This document shows, one piece after another, positions 39,437-48,017 of a stretch of 64,000 bases of DNA. The DNA is taken from contig NZ_FOEQ01000001.1 in NCBI RefSeq assembly GCF_900110655.1, forward strand, positions 905,152 to 969,151, written 5' to 3'. A program made the translations under genes and the position numbers. The notes below the pieces were generated by a model. It saw only the letters and a list, made by a program, of their open reading frames with translations, did not search any database and was not told the DNA's origin. The number at the start of each line of letters is the position of its first letter. Position 1 is the stretch's first letter. This DNA comes from Pseudomonas soli. GTDB taxonomy: Bacteria; Pseudomonadota; Gammaproteobacteria; Pseudomonadales; Pseudomonadaceae.

Positions 39437-39466
39437 TGCATCCAGGTTTCAGGCACCCTGGATGCA
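39437..39466. repeat. 10-bp inverted repeat upstream of the purine permease
   Basis: TGCATCCAGG and CCTGGATGCA around a 10-base loop. It could be a terminator for the PilZ gene without T-run, or an operator. Confidence 0.6.
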
Positions 39467-39492
39467 TCCTTTACGACGCTACGATCAAAACT

Positions 39493-39502
39493 TTGTATAC
39501 AA
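39493..39502. promoter_or_regulatory. Candidate operator TTGTATACAA
   Basis: A perfect 10-base palindrome 70 bases before the permease start codon, in an AT-rich stretch. It resembles sites of GntR (FCD type) regulators; the regulator is not in this window. Confidence 0.45.
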
Positions 39503-39571
39503 TTTTAGTGGCAATTATTTGCGCTAGTTGTCTACAGTAGCGGCACAACAATAAACAGAGAGCCTGCTCCA

Positions 39572-41089
39572 ATGACCACGTCCCCCAGCACGTCTCCCGC
39601 CCCGCGCCCCGAGGACGAAAACCTCGGCCTCGGCGCCAACCTGGCCTACGGGCTGCAGCATGTCCTGACCATGTATGGAGGGATCGTCGCCGTACCCCTG
39701 ATCCTCGGCCAGGCCGCCGGCCTGGCGCCGGCGGAGATCGGGCTGCTAATTGCTGCCTCGTTGTTCGCCGGTGGCCTGGCGACATTGCTGCAGACCCTTG
39801 GGCTGCCGTTCTTCGGCTGCCAGCTGCCATTGGTCCAGGGCGTGTCGTTCGCGGGCGTGGCGACCATGGGCGCGATTCTTGGCAGCCAGGGCGGCGGTGG
39901 CCTGCCGGCGGTGCTGGGCGCGGTAATGGCAGCTTCGTTGATCGGTTTCCTGATTACCCCGGTGTTCTCGCGCATCACCAAGTTCTTCCCGCCCCTGGTG
40001 ACCGGCATCGTCATCACCACCATCGGCCTGACCCTGATGCCCGTCGCGGCCCGCTGGGTGATGGGCGGCAACAGCGCCTCGCCAGAGTTCGGCAGCATGG
40101 CCAACATCGGCCTGGCGGCGCTGACCTTCGCCATCGTCCTGCTGCTGAGCAAGCTCGGCAGCGCGAGCATTTCGCGCCTGTCGATCTTGCTGGCGATGGT
40201 CGCCGGCACATTGATCGCCTGGTCGCTGGGCATGGCCGATTTCAGCAAGGTCACCGAAGGCCCGATCTTCGCCTTCCCCACCCCGTTCCACTTCGGCATG
40301 CCGACCTTCCACATCGCCGCGATCCTGTCGATGTGCATCGTGATCATGGTGACCCTGGTGGAAACCTCGGCGGACATCCTGGCGGTCGGTGAAATCATCG
40401 ACACCAAGGTCGACTCCAAGCGCCTGGGCAACGGCCTGCGCGCCGACATGGCATCGAGCATCCTGGCGCCGATCTTCGGCTCGTTCACCCAGAGCGCCTT
40501 CGCCCAGAACGTGGGCCTGGTGGCAGTCACCGGCGTGAAGAGCCGCTATGTGGTGGCCACCGGCGGCGTGATCCTGGTGGTGCTCGGCCTGCTGCCGATC
40601 ATGGGCCGGGTGATTGCGGCAGTGCCTACCCCGGTACTCGGTGGCGCCGGTATCGTGCTGTTTGGCACCGTGGCCGCCAGCGGAATCCGTACCCTGTCGA
40701 AAGTCAGCTACAAGAACAACGTCAACCTGATCATCGTCGCCGCCTCGCTTGGCTTCGGCATGATCCCGATCGCGGCGCCGAACTTCTACCACAGCTTCCC
40801 CAGCTGGTTCGAAACCATCTTCCACTCCGGCATCAGCTCGGCGGCGATCATGGCAATTCTGCTGAACCTGATGTTCAACCACTTCACCACCGGCAACTCG
40901 GAAAACCAGTCGGTGTTCGCCGCGGCCTACGAGCGCACCATCCAGTACTCCGATATTTCGGCCCTGCGTGATGGCGACTACTTCAAGGACGGCAAGCTGT
41001 TCGACGCCGAGGGCAACGAGGTACCGGTGCTGGAACTGGACGAGCACGGCAACGAGACGCCCAGGCGCAAAGCGGTTGCCGAACACTGA
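39572..41089 (+). CDS. NCS2 purine permease (xanthine/urate type)
   Basis: A 505-residue nucleobase:cation symporter-2 membrane transporter with about 12-14 helices. The family motif AQNVGLVAVTGVKSRYV at about 310-326 matches the QNxGxxxxTG motif with TGVxSRYV as in xanthine and urate carriers rather than uracil carriers. ETSADILAVGEI precedes it with the proton-coupling Glu. It ends in a hydrophilic acidic tail of about 60 residues. Preceded by AACAGAGAG; terminator downstream. Substrate assignment is by motif. Confidence 0.88.
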   Translation: MTTSPSTSPAPRPEDENLGLGANLAYGLQHVLTMYGGIVAVPLILGQAAGLAPAEIGLLIAASLFAGGLATLLQTLGLPFFGCQLPLVQGVSFAGVATMGAILGSQGGGGLPAVLGAVMAASLIGFLITPVFSRITKFFPPLVTGIVITTIGLTLMPVAARWVMGGNSASPEFGSMANIGLAALTFAIVLLLSKLGSASISRLSILLAMVAGTLIAWSLGMADFSKVTEGPIFAFPTPFHFGMPTFHIAAILSMCIVIMVTLVETSADILAVGEIIDTKVDSKRLGNGLRADMASSILAPIFGSFTQSAFAQNVGLVAVTGVKSRYVVATGGVILVVLGLLPIMGRVIAAVPTPVLGGAGIVLFGTVAASGIRTLSKVSYKNNVNLIIVAASLGFGMIPIAAPNFYHSFPSWFETIFHSGISSAAIMAILLNLMFNHFTTGNSENQSVFAAAYERTIQYSDISALRDGDYFKDGKLFDAEGNEVPVLELDEHGNETPRRKAVAEH

Positions 41090-41115
41090 TCGCTGACCAG
41101 GACGGTCACCGAGGG

Positions 41116-41145
41116 GAGCCGACGCGCATCGTCGGCTCTTTTTTT
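41116..41145 (+). terminator. Intrinsic terminator after the purine permease
   Basis: GAGCCGACG-cgcat-CGTCGGCTC followed by seven Ts. Confidence 0.92.
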
Positions 41146-41278
41146 GTATGGGAAGATGCGTGGAATCCTATGATCGCTTTAGCCGTGAGCCACAAAGTAC
41201 CGATTCAACACATTCAGATCACCGGCCTCCAGCCCCCCGCCATATAGCGCAGCTGCAACCAGGACCGTAAACCGTTGG

Positions 41279-41787
41279 TCATTCGGTTTCCTGCAGGCAC
41301 GGCATCACATAGGCCAGGGCGTTGGCCAGATGCTTTTGCACCGAACTGTCGGAGATCCCCAGATCCCTGGCGACCTCGGCGTGGGTCATGCCTTCCAGGC
41401 GGTTGAGGCGGAAGATCTCCCGGGTGCGCTCGGGCAACTCGCCGAGGATCGCCTGCAACCGACGCAGGTGCTGCTCGCGCACGGCTCGCTCTCGAGCCCG
41501 GGGCCATCCTCGACGAGCGCCTCGAAAGCCTCGTGGGGCATCGTGTCGGTCTTGCGCCATTGCTGCTAACGCACGTGATCGATCTTCGGGTTGTGCACGG
41601 TGCGATAGAGGTACGCCTGGGCGTTGTCGATCGTCTCGGTACACTGCTGCTCGGCCATGCGCAGGAAACTGTCCTGCACCAGGTCAGCGGCCAGCAGTGA
41701 GTCGCGCACCTTGCGCGAGAGCAGGCCTTGAAGGTTTTTCGCGTGCTTGAGAAACAGCCGCTTGAGGTCTGACTCCGCCAGACGCAC
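41279..41787 (-). pseudogene. Broken FecI-type ECF sigma factor
   Basis: Remnant of an iron-starvation-type ECF sigma factor. The 5' part (41787 to 41566) encodes sigma region 2 (LKRLFLKHAKNLQGLLSRKV, DLVQDSFLRMAE, AYLYRTVHNPKIDHVR) and ends at an in-frame TAG (41568-41566). Beyond that the same frame resumes with QQWRKTD and then a frameshift near 41488-41495 leads to the region 4 part (REQHLRRLQAILGELPERTREIFRLNRLEGMTHAEVARDLGISDSSVQKHLANAL). Two lesions make it inactive. No intact FecR-type anti-sigma gene or receptor is next to it. Confidence 0.85.
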
Positions 41788-41854
41788 TCCATGAGGTGCT
41801 CGCAGGGTGGCGGCATGCTACTCGCTATTGAGAATCACTTATAAAAAAATTGAC

Positions 41855-43222
41855 CTACTCGAACAATGCGTCCAGTGCCTGTTCCAGACGGGTCACGGCA
41901 ATCACCTGCAACCCGGCGGGCGCCTCTTTCGGCGCGTTGCCCTTAGGCACGATGGCACGCTTGAAGCCATGTTTTGCCGCTTCCTTCAAACGCTCCTGGC
42001 CACTGGGTACCGGGCGTACCTCGCCCGACAGGCCGATTTCGCCGAACACCAGCAGGCCATGGGCCAGCGGACGATTGCGCAGGCTCGACATCACCGCAGC
42101 CAGCAACGCCAGGTCGGAGGCAGTCTCAAGCACCTTCACACCACCGACGACGTTGAGGAACACGTCCTGATCATGGGTGGGGATGCCGCCGTGTCGATGC
42201 AACACCGCCAACAGCATGGCCAGGCGGTTCTGGTCCAGGCCTAACGTCACCCGTCGCGGATTGGCCAGGTGGCTGTCGTCAACCAACGCCTGGACCTCCA
42301 CCAGCATCGGCCGGGTGCCCTCCCAGGTGGCCATGACCACGCTGCCGGGCACCTCTTCCTGGGTGCGATTGAGGAAGATCGCCGACGGATTGGAGACTTC
42401 CTTGAGGCCGCGGTCGGTCATGCCGAACACACCCAGCTCGTTGACCGCGCCAAAGCGGTTCTTCACTGCGCGCAGCAGGCGCAGGCGGCCATCGGACTCA
42501 CCCTCGAAATACAACACCGTGTCGACCATGTGCTCGAGCACCCGAGGACCTGCCAACGAGCCCTCCTTGGTGACGTGACCGACCAGGAAGATCGCCGTGC
42601 CGCTCTGCTTGGCATAGCGCACCAGCAATGCCGTGCTCTCGCGCACCTGGGCGACGCCGCCCGGCGCCGACTGCAGTTGTTCGGTGAAGATGGTCTGTAT
42701 CGAGTCGATCACCATCACCCGCGGCTTTTCCTGGCGCGCGGTGGCAATGATGGTCTCGATGCAGGTTTCAGTCATGACCTTGAGCTGGTCCTGGGGCAGG
42801 CCCAGGCGCCGGGAGCGCATGGCTACCTGCTGCTGCGATTCCTCGCCGGTGACATACAGCGCCGGCATCTGCACGGCGATGTTGCACAGGGTCTGCAGAA
42901 GGATGGTCGATTTGCCGATACCCGGATCGCCCCCGATCAGTACCACCGAACCATCCACCAGGCCGCCGCCGAGTACACGGTCGAGTTCGGTGCTGCTGGT
43001 GGTGAAGCGCGGGATCTCCTCGACGCTCACTTCGGCCAGGGTCTTGATCTGCGCCTGCTGCCCGGTCCAGCCGGCGCGCCCGCTCGGTGCCGCGGCGCCG
43101 CCGCTTTCGATCATGCTCTCGACCAGGGTGTTCCAGGCCCCGCACTCGCCACACTGCCCGGCCCACTTGGGAAAGGTCGCGCCGCACTCGGTGCAGCCAT
43201 ACAAACGCTTGGCCTTGGCCAT
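41855..43222 (-). CDS. radA: DNA repair protein RadA
   Basis: A 455-residue RecA-like ATPase that promotes branch migration in recombination. It has the N-terminal C4 zinc finger (CTECGATFPKWAGQCGEC), Walker A GDPGIGKST, the RadA-specific KNRFG motif and a C-terminal Lon-like domain (FGEIGLSGEVRPV). The start MAKAKRLYGCTECG at 43222 gives family length; a longer frame upstream has no homology. It is convergent to nothing close; the next gene upstream is mscL, divergent. Confidence 0.96.
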   Translation of the reverse strand: MAKAKRLYGCTECGATFPKWAGQCGECGAWNTLVESMIESGGAAAPSGRAGWTGQQAQIKTLAEVSVEEIPRFTTSSTELDRVLGGGLVDGSVVLIGGDPGIGKSTILLQTLCNIAVQMPALYVTGEESQQQVAMRSRRLGLPQDQLKVMTETCIETIIATARQEKPRVMVIDSIQTIFTEQLQSAPGGVAQVRESTALLVRYAKQSGTAIFLVGHVTKEGSLAGPRVLEHMVDTVLYFEGESDGRLRLLRAVKNRFGAVNELGVFGMTDRGLKEVSNPSAIFLNRTQEEVPGSVVMATWEGTRPMLVEVQALVDDSHLANPRRVTLGLDQNRLAMLLAVLHRHGGIPTHDQDVFLNVVGGVKVLETASDLALLAAVMSSLRNRPLAHGLLVFGEIGLSGEVRPVPSGQERLKEAAKHGFKRAIVPKGNAPKEAPAGLQVIAVTRLEQALDALFE

Positions 43223-43400
43223 GGGCTGGGTCTCCTGGAAAAAACCGCCATGATAGCCGAACACGGACGTGCCCCGGAGGCCTCGGCGGACGACAAAACT
43301 ATTCGCTCTATAAACAGTCTGTAGCTGCGAACGTCACGCATGAAGCGTTTTAGTGGCTTACACTGCGTTTACCTCTCCATTCGTAACAAAGGAATACAGC

Positions 43401-43814
43401 ATGGGCATGCTCAGTGAATTCAAGGCCTTCGCGGTCAAGGGAAATGTCGTCGACATGGCGGTGGGTATCATCATCGGCGCGGCGTTCGGCAAGATCGTCT
43501 CTTCCTTTGTCGGTGACGTGATCATGCCCCCCATCGGCCTGCTGATCGGCGGTGTCGACTTCAGCGACCTGGCCATCACGCTCAAGGCTGCCGAAGGCGA
43601 TGTGCCGGCCGTGATGCTGGCCTACGGCAAGTTCATCCAGACCGTGCTCGACTTCATCATCGTCGCCTTTGCCATCTTCATGGGCGTGAAGGTGATCAAC
43701 CGCCTCAAGCGCGAAGAGGCCGTGGCACCGACCGCGCCGCCGGTGCCCAGCGCCGAGGAAGCCCTGCTGACCGAGATTCGCGACTTGCTCAAGGCGCAGA
43801 ATCGCCAGCCCTGA
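43401..43814 (+). CDS. mscL: Large-conductance mechanosensitive channel MscL
   Basis: A 137-residue pentameric channel opening under hypo-osmotic shock. [37 protein letters not shown] is the classic S1/TM1 start, TM2 follows at about 76-97, and the charged C-terminal helix ends the protein. AAAGGAA upstream supports ATG 43401. Confidence 0.97.
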   Translation: MGMLSEFKAFAVKGNVVDMAVGIIIGAAFGKIVSSFVGDVIMPPIGLLIGGVDFSDLAITLKAAEGDVPAVMLAYGKFIQTVLDFIIVAFAIFMGVKVINRLKREEAVAPTAPPVPSAEEALLTEIRDLLKAQNRQP

Positions 43815-43825
43815 AGCACAAAACG

Positions 43826-43853
43826 ACTGGGGCCGCTTTGCAGCGGCCCCAGT
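43826..43853. terminator. Bidirectional terminator between mscL and fpr
   Basis: ACTGGGGCCGCT-ttgc-AGCGGCCCCAGT, a 12-bp perfect stem between two convergent stops. Confidence 0.82.
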
Positions 43854-43882
43854 GACGGCGATCCAAAAAGCGCCATTGTTCC

Positions 43883-44659
43883 TTACCAGTAATTCTCCAC
43901 CGCCACCTGCCCCGGCCGCTTGCTCAGGCTCAGTTGCAAGTCCCGCGCCTTGAGCACCTTGCGCGTCTCGTCGATCATCTCCGGGTTGCCGCACAGCATG
44001 ATCCGTGAATGCTCCGGCGACAGCGCCAGCCCCGCCGCCTTTTCCAGTTCACCGTTCTCGATCAACGTGGTAATCCGCGCATTCAACGCACCCGGATGCT
44101 GCTCTCGGGTAACCACCGGAATGAACTGCAGCTTGCCCGCGTACTCCGCCAGGTAGTCGCGCTGTTCCAACGCGGCGATTTCATCGACATACGCCAGCTC
44201 CTTCGCCTCGCGCACCGAGTACACCAGCTTGATATTGTCGAAGCGCTCCCAGGCCTCGAAGTCCTGCAGGATCGACATGAACGGTGCGATGCCGGTGCCG
44301 GTGGCCAGCAGCCACAAGTCACGGCCGCCGACGAAGCGGTCAAGGGTCAGGTAGCCGAAGGCCTGGCGGTCGATCAGCAGGGTGTCGCCTTCGCCAAGCC
44401 GGCTGAGCTCACTGGTGAACTCGCCCCCGGGCACCACGATGGAGAAGAAGTCGAGAAACTCGTCATGGGGCGCGCTGACCATGGAATAGGCACGCCAGAC
44501 AACGCTGCCATCGGCCTTGTTCACGCCCAGCCGGGCGAACTGACCGGCACGAAAGCGAAAGCCTGCATCGCGGGTGACACGCAGGGAAAACAGGTTGGGA
44601 GTCAGAGGCTGGACGCCGAGCAGGGTCTGGCGGGTGAATTTGTCGGCGCTGGCGGTCAT
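43883..44659 (-). CDS. fpr: Ferredoxin/flavodoxin-NADP+ reductase
   Basis: A 258-residue FAD enzyme moving electrons between NADPH and ferredoxin or flavodoxin. It has the FAD motif RAYSMVSAPHDEFLDFFSIVVPGGEFTS in which RAYS replaces the RxYS motif, the NADP motif LLATGTGIAPFMSIL and the C-terminal AVENYW. From memory the P. putida order radA, mscL, fpr, ppoR is conserved. ATG 44659 is chosen; ATG 44671 four codons upstream is possible. A finR regulator is not adjacent. Confidence 0.93.
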   Translation of the reverse strand: MTASADKFTRQTLLGVQPLTPNLFSLRVTRDAGFRFRAGQFARLGVNKADGSVVWRAYSMVSAPHDEFLDFFSIVVPGGEFTSELSRLGEGDTLLIDRQAFGYLTLDRFVGGRDLWLLATGTGIAPFMSILQDFEAWERFDNIKLVYSVREAKELAYVDEIAALEQRDYLAEYAGKLQFIPVVTREQHPGALNARITTLIENGELEKAAGLALSPEHSRIMLCGNPEMIDETRKVLKARDLQLSLSKRPGQVAVENYW

Positions 44660-44872
44660 GACGGGCTCCACGAATCAAGAGCGCACAGTGTCGCGCAAAG
44701 CAGCGCAGATAAACACCGTCGATTTGTAGGGCATGACACGACACCGAGCAGAACTACCTAAAAAAGCGACACAGCTATAGCAAAAAAACCCAGCACACCA
44801 GTAGGAGCTTTCCTACACTACGGTCCGTGTAGTCCTCACTTTGGATCCACGAAGACGTAAAGGGAGCCTCAG

Positions 44873-45577
44873 ATGCCACATTGGAAGAGCGAGCAGCTCC
44901 AGCAACTGCTGGAGGAGAAAGAGCCGCAGCAGGTGTTCGGCCAGGCTGTGAAACTGGCCCAAGCACTGGACATGGAGTTCATCGGCCTGACCTTGCACCT
45001 GCATATCGCTGCCCGTGGCCCCCAAATCGTCCTCTACAACAATTACCCAAGCGCCTGGAACACCCTCTATCAGGCTGAAGACTTCATCAACATAGACCCG
45101 ACAGTATCAAAATGCCACCACACGACGTTGCCACTGGTCTGGAACGACGATCTGTTTCATGAGGTGCCACAGCTGCGTGAGGCCGCCAGCGCCTACGGCA
45201 TGATCCATGGCTGGAGTCAGTCGGTGCACGACCAGCAGCACAACGAAAGTCAGTTGAGCGTCTCCAGGGCCGAAGGCGCCGTCTCCCGCGACGAACTGTT
45301 CGAGAAGAGTGCCCAGGTCATGTGGCTGTGCAACACCTTGCACGCCGCCCTCAGCACGCACCACCTGGCGAAGTACAGCCCACTGCCGCAATTGAGCGAA
45401 CGCGAGCTTGAAGTGCTCAAGTGGTCCGCCGCCGGCAAGACTGCCGCCGACGTGGCGATGATCCTCTCGCTGTCGACCAGCACCGTGAATTTCCATATTC
45501 GCAGTGTGATCAGCAAGACCAACGCCTCCAACAAAGCTGGCGCCATCGCCATTGCCGCCCTGCGCGGCCTGCTCTGA
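44873..45577 (+). CDS. ppoR: LuxR-family quorum-sensing regulator, PpoR-like solo
   Basis: A 234-residue LuxR regulator with autoinducer-binding domain (about 15-160) and LuxR helix-turn-helix (about 172-232, LSERELEVLKWSAAGKTAADVAMILSLS). The AHL-pocket positions equivalent to TraR W57, Y61, D70, P71 and W85 are all kept: W and Y in AWNTLY, DP in INIDPTV, W in LPLVWND. No luxI synthase is nearby, so it is a solo responding to own or foreign AHL. P. putida PpoR (PP_4647 as I recall) sits next to fpr and mscL in the same way. AAGGGAG precedes the ATG. Confidence 0.88.
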   Translation: MPHWKSEQLQQLLEEKEPQQVFGQAVKLAQALDMEFIGLTLHLHIAARGPQIVLYNNYPSAWNTLYQAEDFINIDPTVSKCHHTTLPLVWNDDLFHEVPQLREAASAYGMIHGWSQSVHDQQHNESQLSVSRAEGAVSRDELFEKSAQVMWLCNTLHAALSTHHLAKYSPLPQLSERELEVLKWSAAGKTAADVAMILSLSTSTVNFHIRSVISKTNASNKAGAIAIAALRGLL

Positions 45578-45675
45578 CAGCGCGTCCCCCACCCAGGCGC
45601 AAAGCCCTGTAGAATTCCCCGCCGCAAGCCCGCCGCACCCGCGCGCCGGGCAGATACGCAGCAGAGCCCCACGTC

Positions 45676-46800
45676 ATGCCCCTGTTCAACAGCCCCTTCG
45701 CCGACCTCGACCTGATCCGCCAGCCGGAGCAAGCCAACGACCCGCTGCTGGCGTTCGATGCCGCCGACCAGTACCTGCTGGAACACCTGGCCGCCCAGGC
45801 ACCGGGCGCAGGGTGCAAGGTGCTGGTGCTCAACGACAGCTTCGGCGCCCTGGCCGCCAGCCTGGCCGGACACCTGGACGTGACCAGCAGCGGCGACTCG
45901 CACCTGGCGCACCTGGCCCTGGAGAAGAACCTCGCGGGGAACGGCAAGCCGTTCGACAGCGTGCCCTTCATCCCGGCCAACGAGCCCTTCCAGGGCCCGT
46001 TCGACCGCGTGCTGGTGCGCGTGCCCAAGACCCTGGCCCTGCTCGAGGAGCAACTGATCCGCCTGCAGGGCCAATTGGCGCCTGGAGCCCAGGTGATCGC
46101 CGGGGCGATGATCAAGCACCTGCCACGAGCCGCCGGCGACCTCATGGAGAAGTACATCGGCCCGGTGCAGGCTTCGCTGGCGCAGAAGAAAGCGCGCCTG
46201 CTGAGTGCCACTGTCGCGCAACGGCCCGTCGCGCGCTCCCCCTACCCCAGCCGCTACCGCCTGGACACGCCGGCCCTGGAGCTGGTCAACCACGCCAACG
46301 TGTTCTGCCGCGAAGGCCTGGACATCGGCACTCGCGCCTTCCTGCCGCATCTGCCACGTGATTTGGGCCGCGCCCGCGTAGCCGATCTCGGCTGTGGCAA
46401 TGGCGTGCTGGCGATTGCCTGCGCCCTGGCCAACCCGGATGCGCAGTTCACCCTGGTCGACGAGTCGTACATGGCGGTGCAGTCGGCGCGGGAGAACTGG
46501 CAGGCGGCACTGGGCGAACGCGAAGTGACGATCAGGGCCGCGGACGGCCTGGCCGGCCAGGAGAAACAATCGCTGGACGTGGTGCTGTGCAATCCACCGT
46601 TCCACCAGCAGCAGGTGGTCGGCGACTTCCTCGCCTGGCGCATGTTCCAGCAGGCCCGCGAGGCGCTGGAAGTCGGTGGCGCGCTGTACATCGTCGGCAA
46701 CCGCCACCTGGGCTATCACAGCAAGCTGGCGCGCTTGTTCCGGGGCGTCGAGCAGGTGGCGGCAACGCCGAAGTTCGTGGTGCTCAAGGCCCGGAAATAA
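45676..46800 (+). CDS. rlmG: 23S rRNA (guanine1835-N2)-methyltransferase RlmG
   Basis: A 374-residue SAM-dependent methyltransferase with a duplicated fold; the N-terminal copy is degenerate and the C-terminal copy active. SAM motif VADLGCGNGVLAIA is at about 235-248 and catalytic NPPFH at about 305-309. It methylates G1835 of 23S rRNA. RBS is weak (AGCAGAGCC). It is followed by a 19-bp perfect REP hairpin. Confidence 0.93.
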   Translation: MPLFNSPFADLDLIRQPEQANDPLLAFDAADQYLLEHLAAQAPGAGCKVLVLNDSFGALAASLAGHLDVTSSGDSHLAHLALEKNLAGNGKPFDSVPFIPANEPFQGPFDRVLVRVPKTLALLEEQLIRLQGQLAPGAQVIAGAMIKHLPRAAGDLMEKYIGPVQASLAQKKARLLSATVAQRPVARSPYPSRYRLDTPALELVNHANVFCREGLDIGTRAFLPHLPRDLGRARVADLGCGNGVLAIACALANPDAQFTLVDESYMAVQSARENWQAALGEREVTIRAADGLAGQEKQSLDVVLCNPPFHQQQVVGDFLAWRMFQQAREALEVGGALYIVGNRHLGYHSKLARLFRGVEQVAATPKFVVLKARK

Positions 46801-46803
46801 AAG

Positions 46804-46845
46804 CATCGCGGGGCAAGTCGCATCGGTGCGACTTGCCCCGCGATG
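46804..46845. repeat. Perfect REP hairpin between rlmG and the CIO operon
   Basis: A 19-bp perfect stem, CATCGCGGGGCAAGTCGCA and its inverse, with loop TCGG. It lies between convergent stops and probably terminates both. Confidence 0.92.
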
Positions 46846-46855
46846 ACTCAATGGC

Positions 46856-46996
46856 TTAGTGAGTACTCAGGCCTGCCGCGTTCATGAACATGCGCATGCC
46901 ATAAGCCACCACGCCAAGCGCTGCCACGCTCAGCCCCCAGATCAGCACCAGCCAACCCAGGCGTTGCCACAGCGGTTTCTTCTCTTCGACATTCAT
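46856..46996 (-). CDS. DUF2474 small membrane protein of the cyanide-insensitive oxidase operon
   Basis: A 46-residue protein translated from ATG at 46996: MNVEEKKPLWQRLGWLVLI continues into a single membrane helix and ends GLSTH. It matches DUF2474, small proteins coded after CydB in CIO operons and comparable to CydX, which stabilises the oxidase. AGGAGCG precedes the start, and it is 12 bases after cioB. Easily missed because of length. Confidence 0.85.
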   Translation of the reverse strand: MNVEEKKPLWQRLGWLVLIWGLSVAALGVVAYGMRMFMNAAGLSTH

Positions 46997-47008
46997 CGCC
47001 CGGCGCTC

Positions 47009-48016
47009 CTAGTGATAGCCGTCTTCATGGGTCACCTTGCCGCGGAACACGTAGTAGCTCCAGTAGGTGTAACCAAGGATGAACGGCAGGATGAACAGCG
47101 TGCCCACCAGCATGAAGCCCTGGCTCTGCGGCGGCGCCGCAGCATCCCAGATGCTGATCGACGGCGGGATGATGTTCGGCCACAGGCTGATGCCCAACCC
47201 GCTGTAACCGAGGAAGATCAGCACCAGGGTCAGCAGGAACGGGGTGTAGTGGGCATTGCGCGCCACCGCCCGCAGCAACCCGTAGAAGGTCACCAGCACC
47301 AGGATCGGCACCGGCATGAACCAGATCAGGTTGGGCATGCTGAACCAACGCTCGGCGATCTGCGGATAGGCGATCGGCGTCCACAGGCTGACGATGCCGA
47401 TCACCACCAGCAGCACCAGCGCCAGTGGCCGAGCCATGTCATGCATCTTCTGCTGCAGCGGCCCTTCGGTCTTCATGATCAACCAGGTGCAGCCCAGCAG
47501 CGTGTAGGCGACGATCAGGCCTAGGCCCGAGAACACCGTGAACGGCGTCAGCCAATCGAGGGTGCCACCGACGAACTTGCGGTCGACCACCTTGAAGCCC
47601 TCGATGAAGGCGCCCAGGGCCACGCCCTGGAAGAAGGTCGCCACCAGCGAGCCCCAGATGAAGGCCTTGTCCCAGATATGGCGCCTGTTGGCCCGGGCCT
47701 TGAAGCGGAATTCGAAGGCCACGCCCCGGAAGATCAGGCCCACCAGCATCAGGATCAGTGGCAGGTACAGCGCCTCCAACACCACCGAGTAGGCCAGTGG
47801 GAAAGCCCCGAACAGCGCCGCCCCGCCCAGTACCAGCCAGGTCTCGTTGCCGTCCCATACCGGAGCAACCGTGTTCATCATTACATCGCGGTCACGCTCG
47901 TCCTGGACGAAGGGGAAGAGCATGCCGATGCCCAGGTCGAAACCATCCATCACCACGTACATCATGACGCCGAAGATGATGATCACGGCCCAGATCAGCG
48001 GAAGATCGATACCCAT
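47009..48016 (-). CDS. cioB: Cyanide-insensitive ubiquinol oxidase subunit II
   Basis: A 335-residue CydB-type subunit with eight or more hydrophobic helices; MGIDLPLIWAVIIIFGVMMYVVMDGFDLGIGMLFPF is the family start. With CioA it forms a bd-type quinol oxidase that resists cyanide. One base separates it from the cioA stop, and the small DUF2474 gene follows. Confidence 0.95.
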   Translation of the reverse strand: MGIDLPLIWAVIIIFGVMMYVVMDGFDLGIGMLFPFVQDERDRDVMMNTVAPVWDGNETWLVLGGAALFGAFPLAYSVVLEALYLPLILMLVGLIFRGVAFEFRFKARANRRHIWDKAFIWGSLVATFFQGVALGAFIEGFKVVDRKFVGGTLDWLTPFTVFSGLGLIVAYTLLGCTWLIMKTEGPLQQKMHDMARPLALVLLVVIGIVSLWTPIAYPQIAERWFSMPNLIWFMPVPILVLVTFYGLLRAVARNAHYTPFLLTLVLIFLGYSGLGISLWPNIIPPSISIWDAAAPPQSQGFMLVGTLFILPFILGYTYWSYYVFRGKVTHEDGYH

Positions 48017-48017
48017 C

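Noticed and set aside
41185..41278. About 33 open codons after the sigma pseudogene ending LNRYFVAHG
   Set aside because: No start codon, no recognised family and too short to support as a gene remnant.
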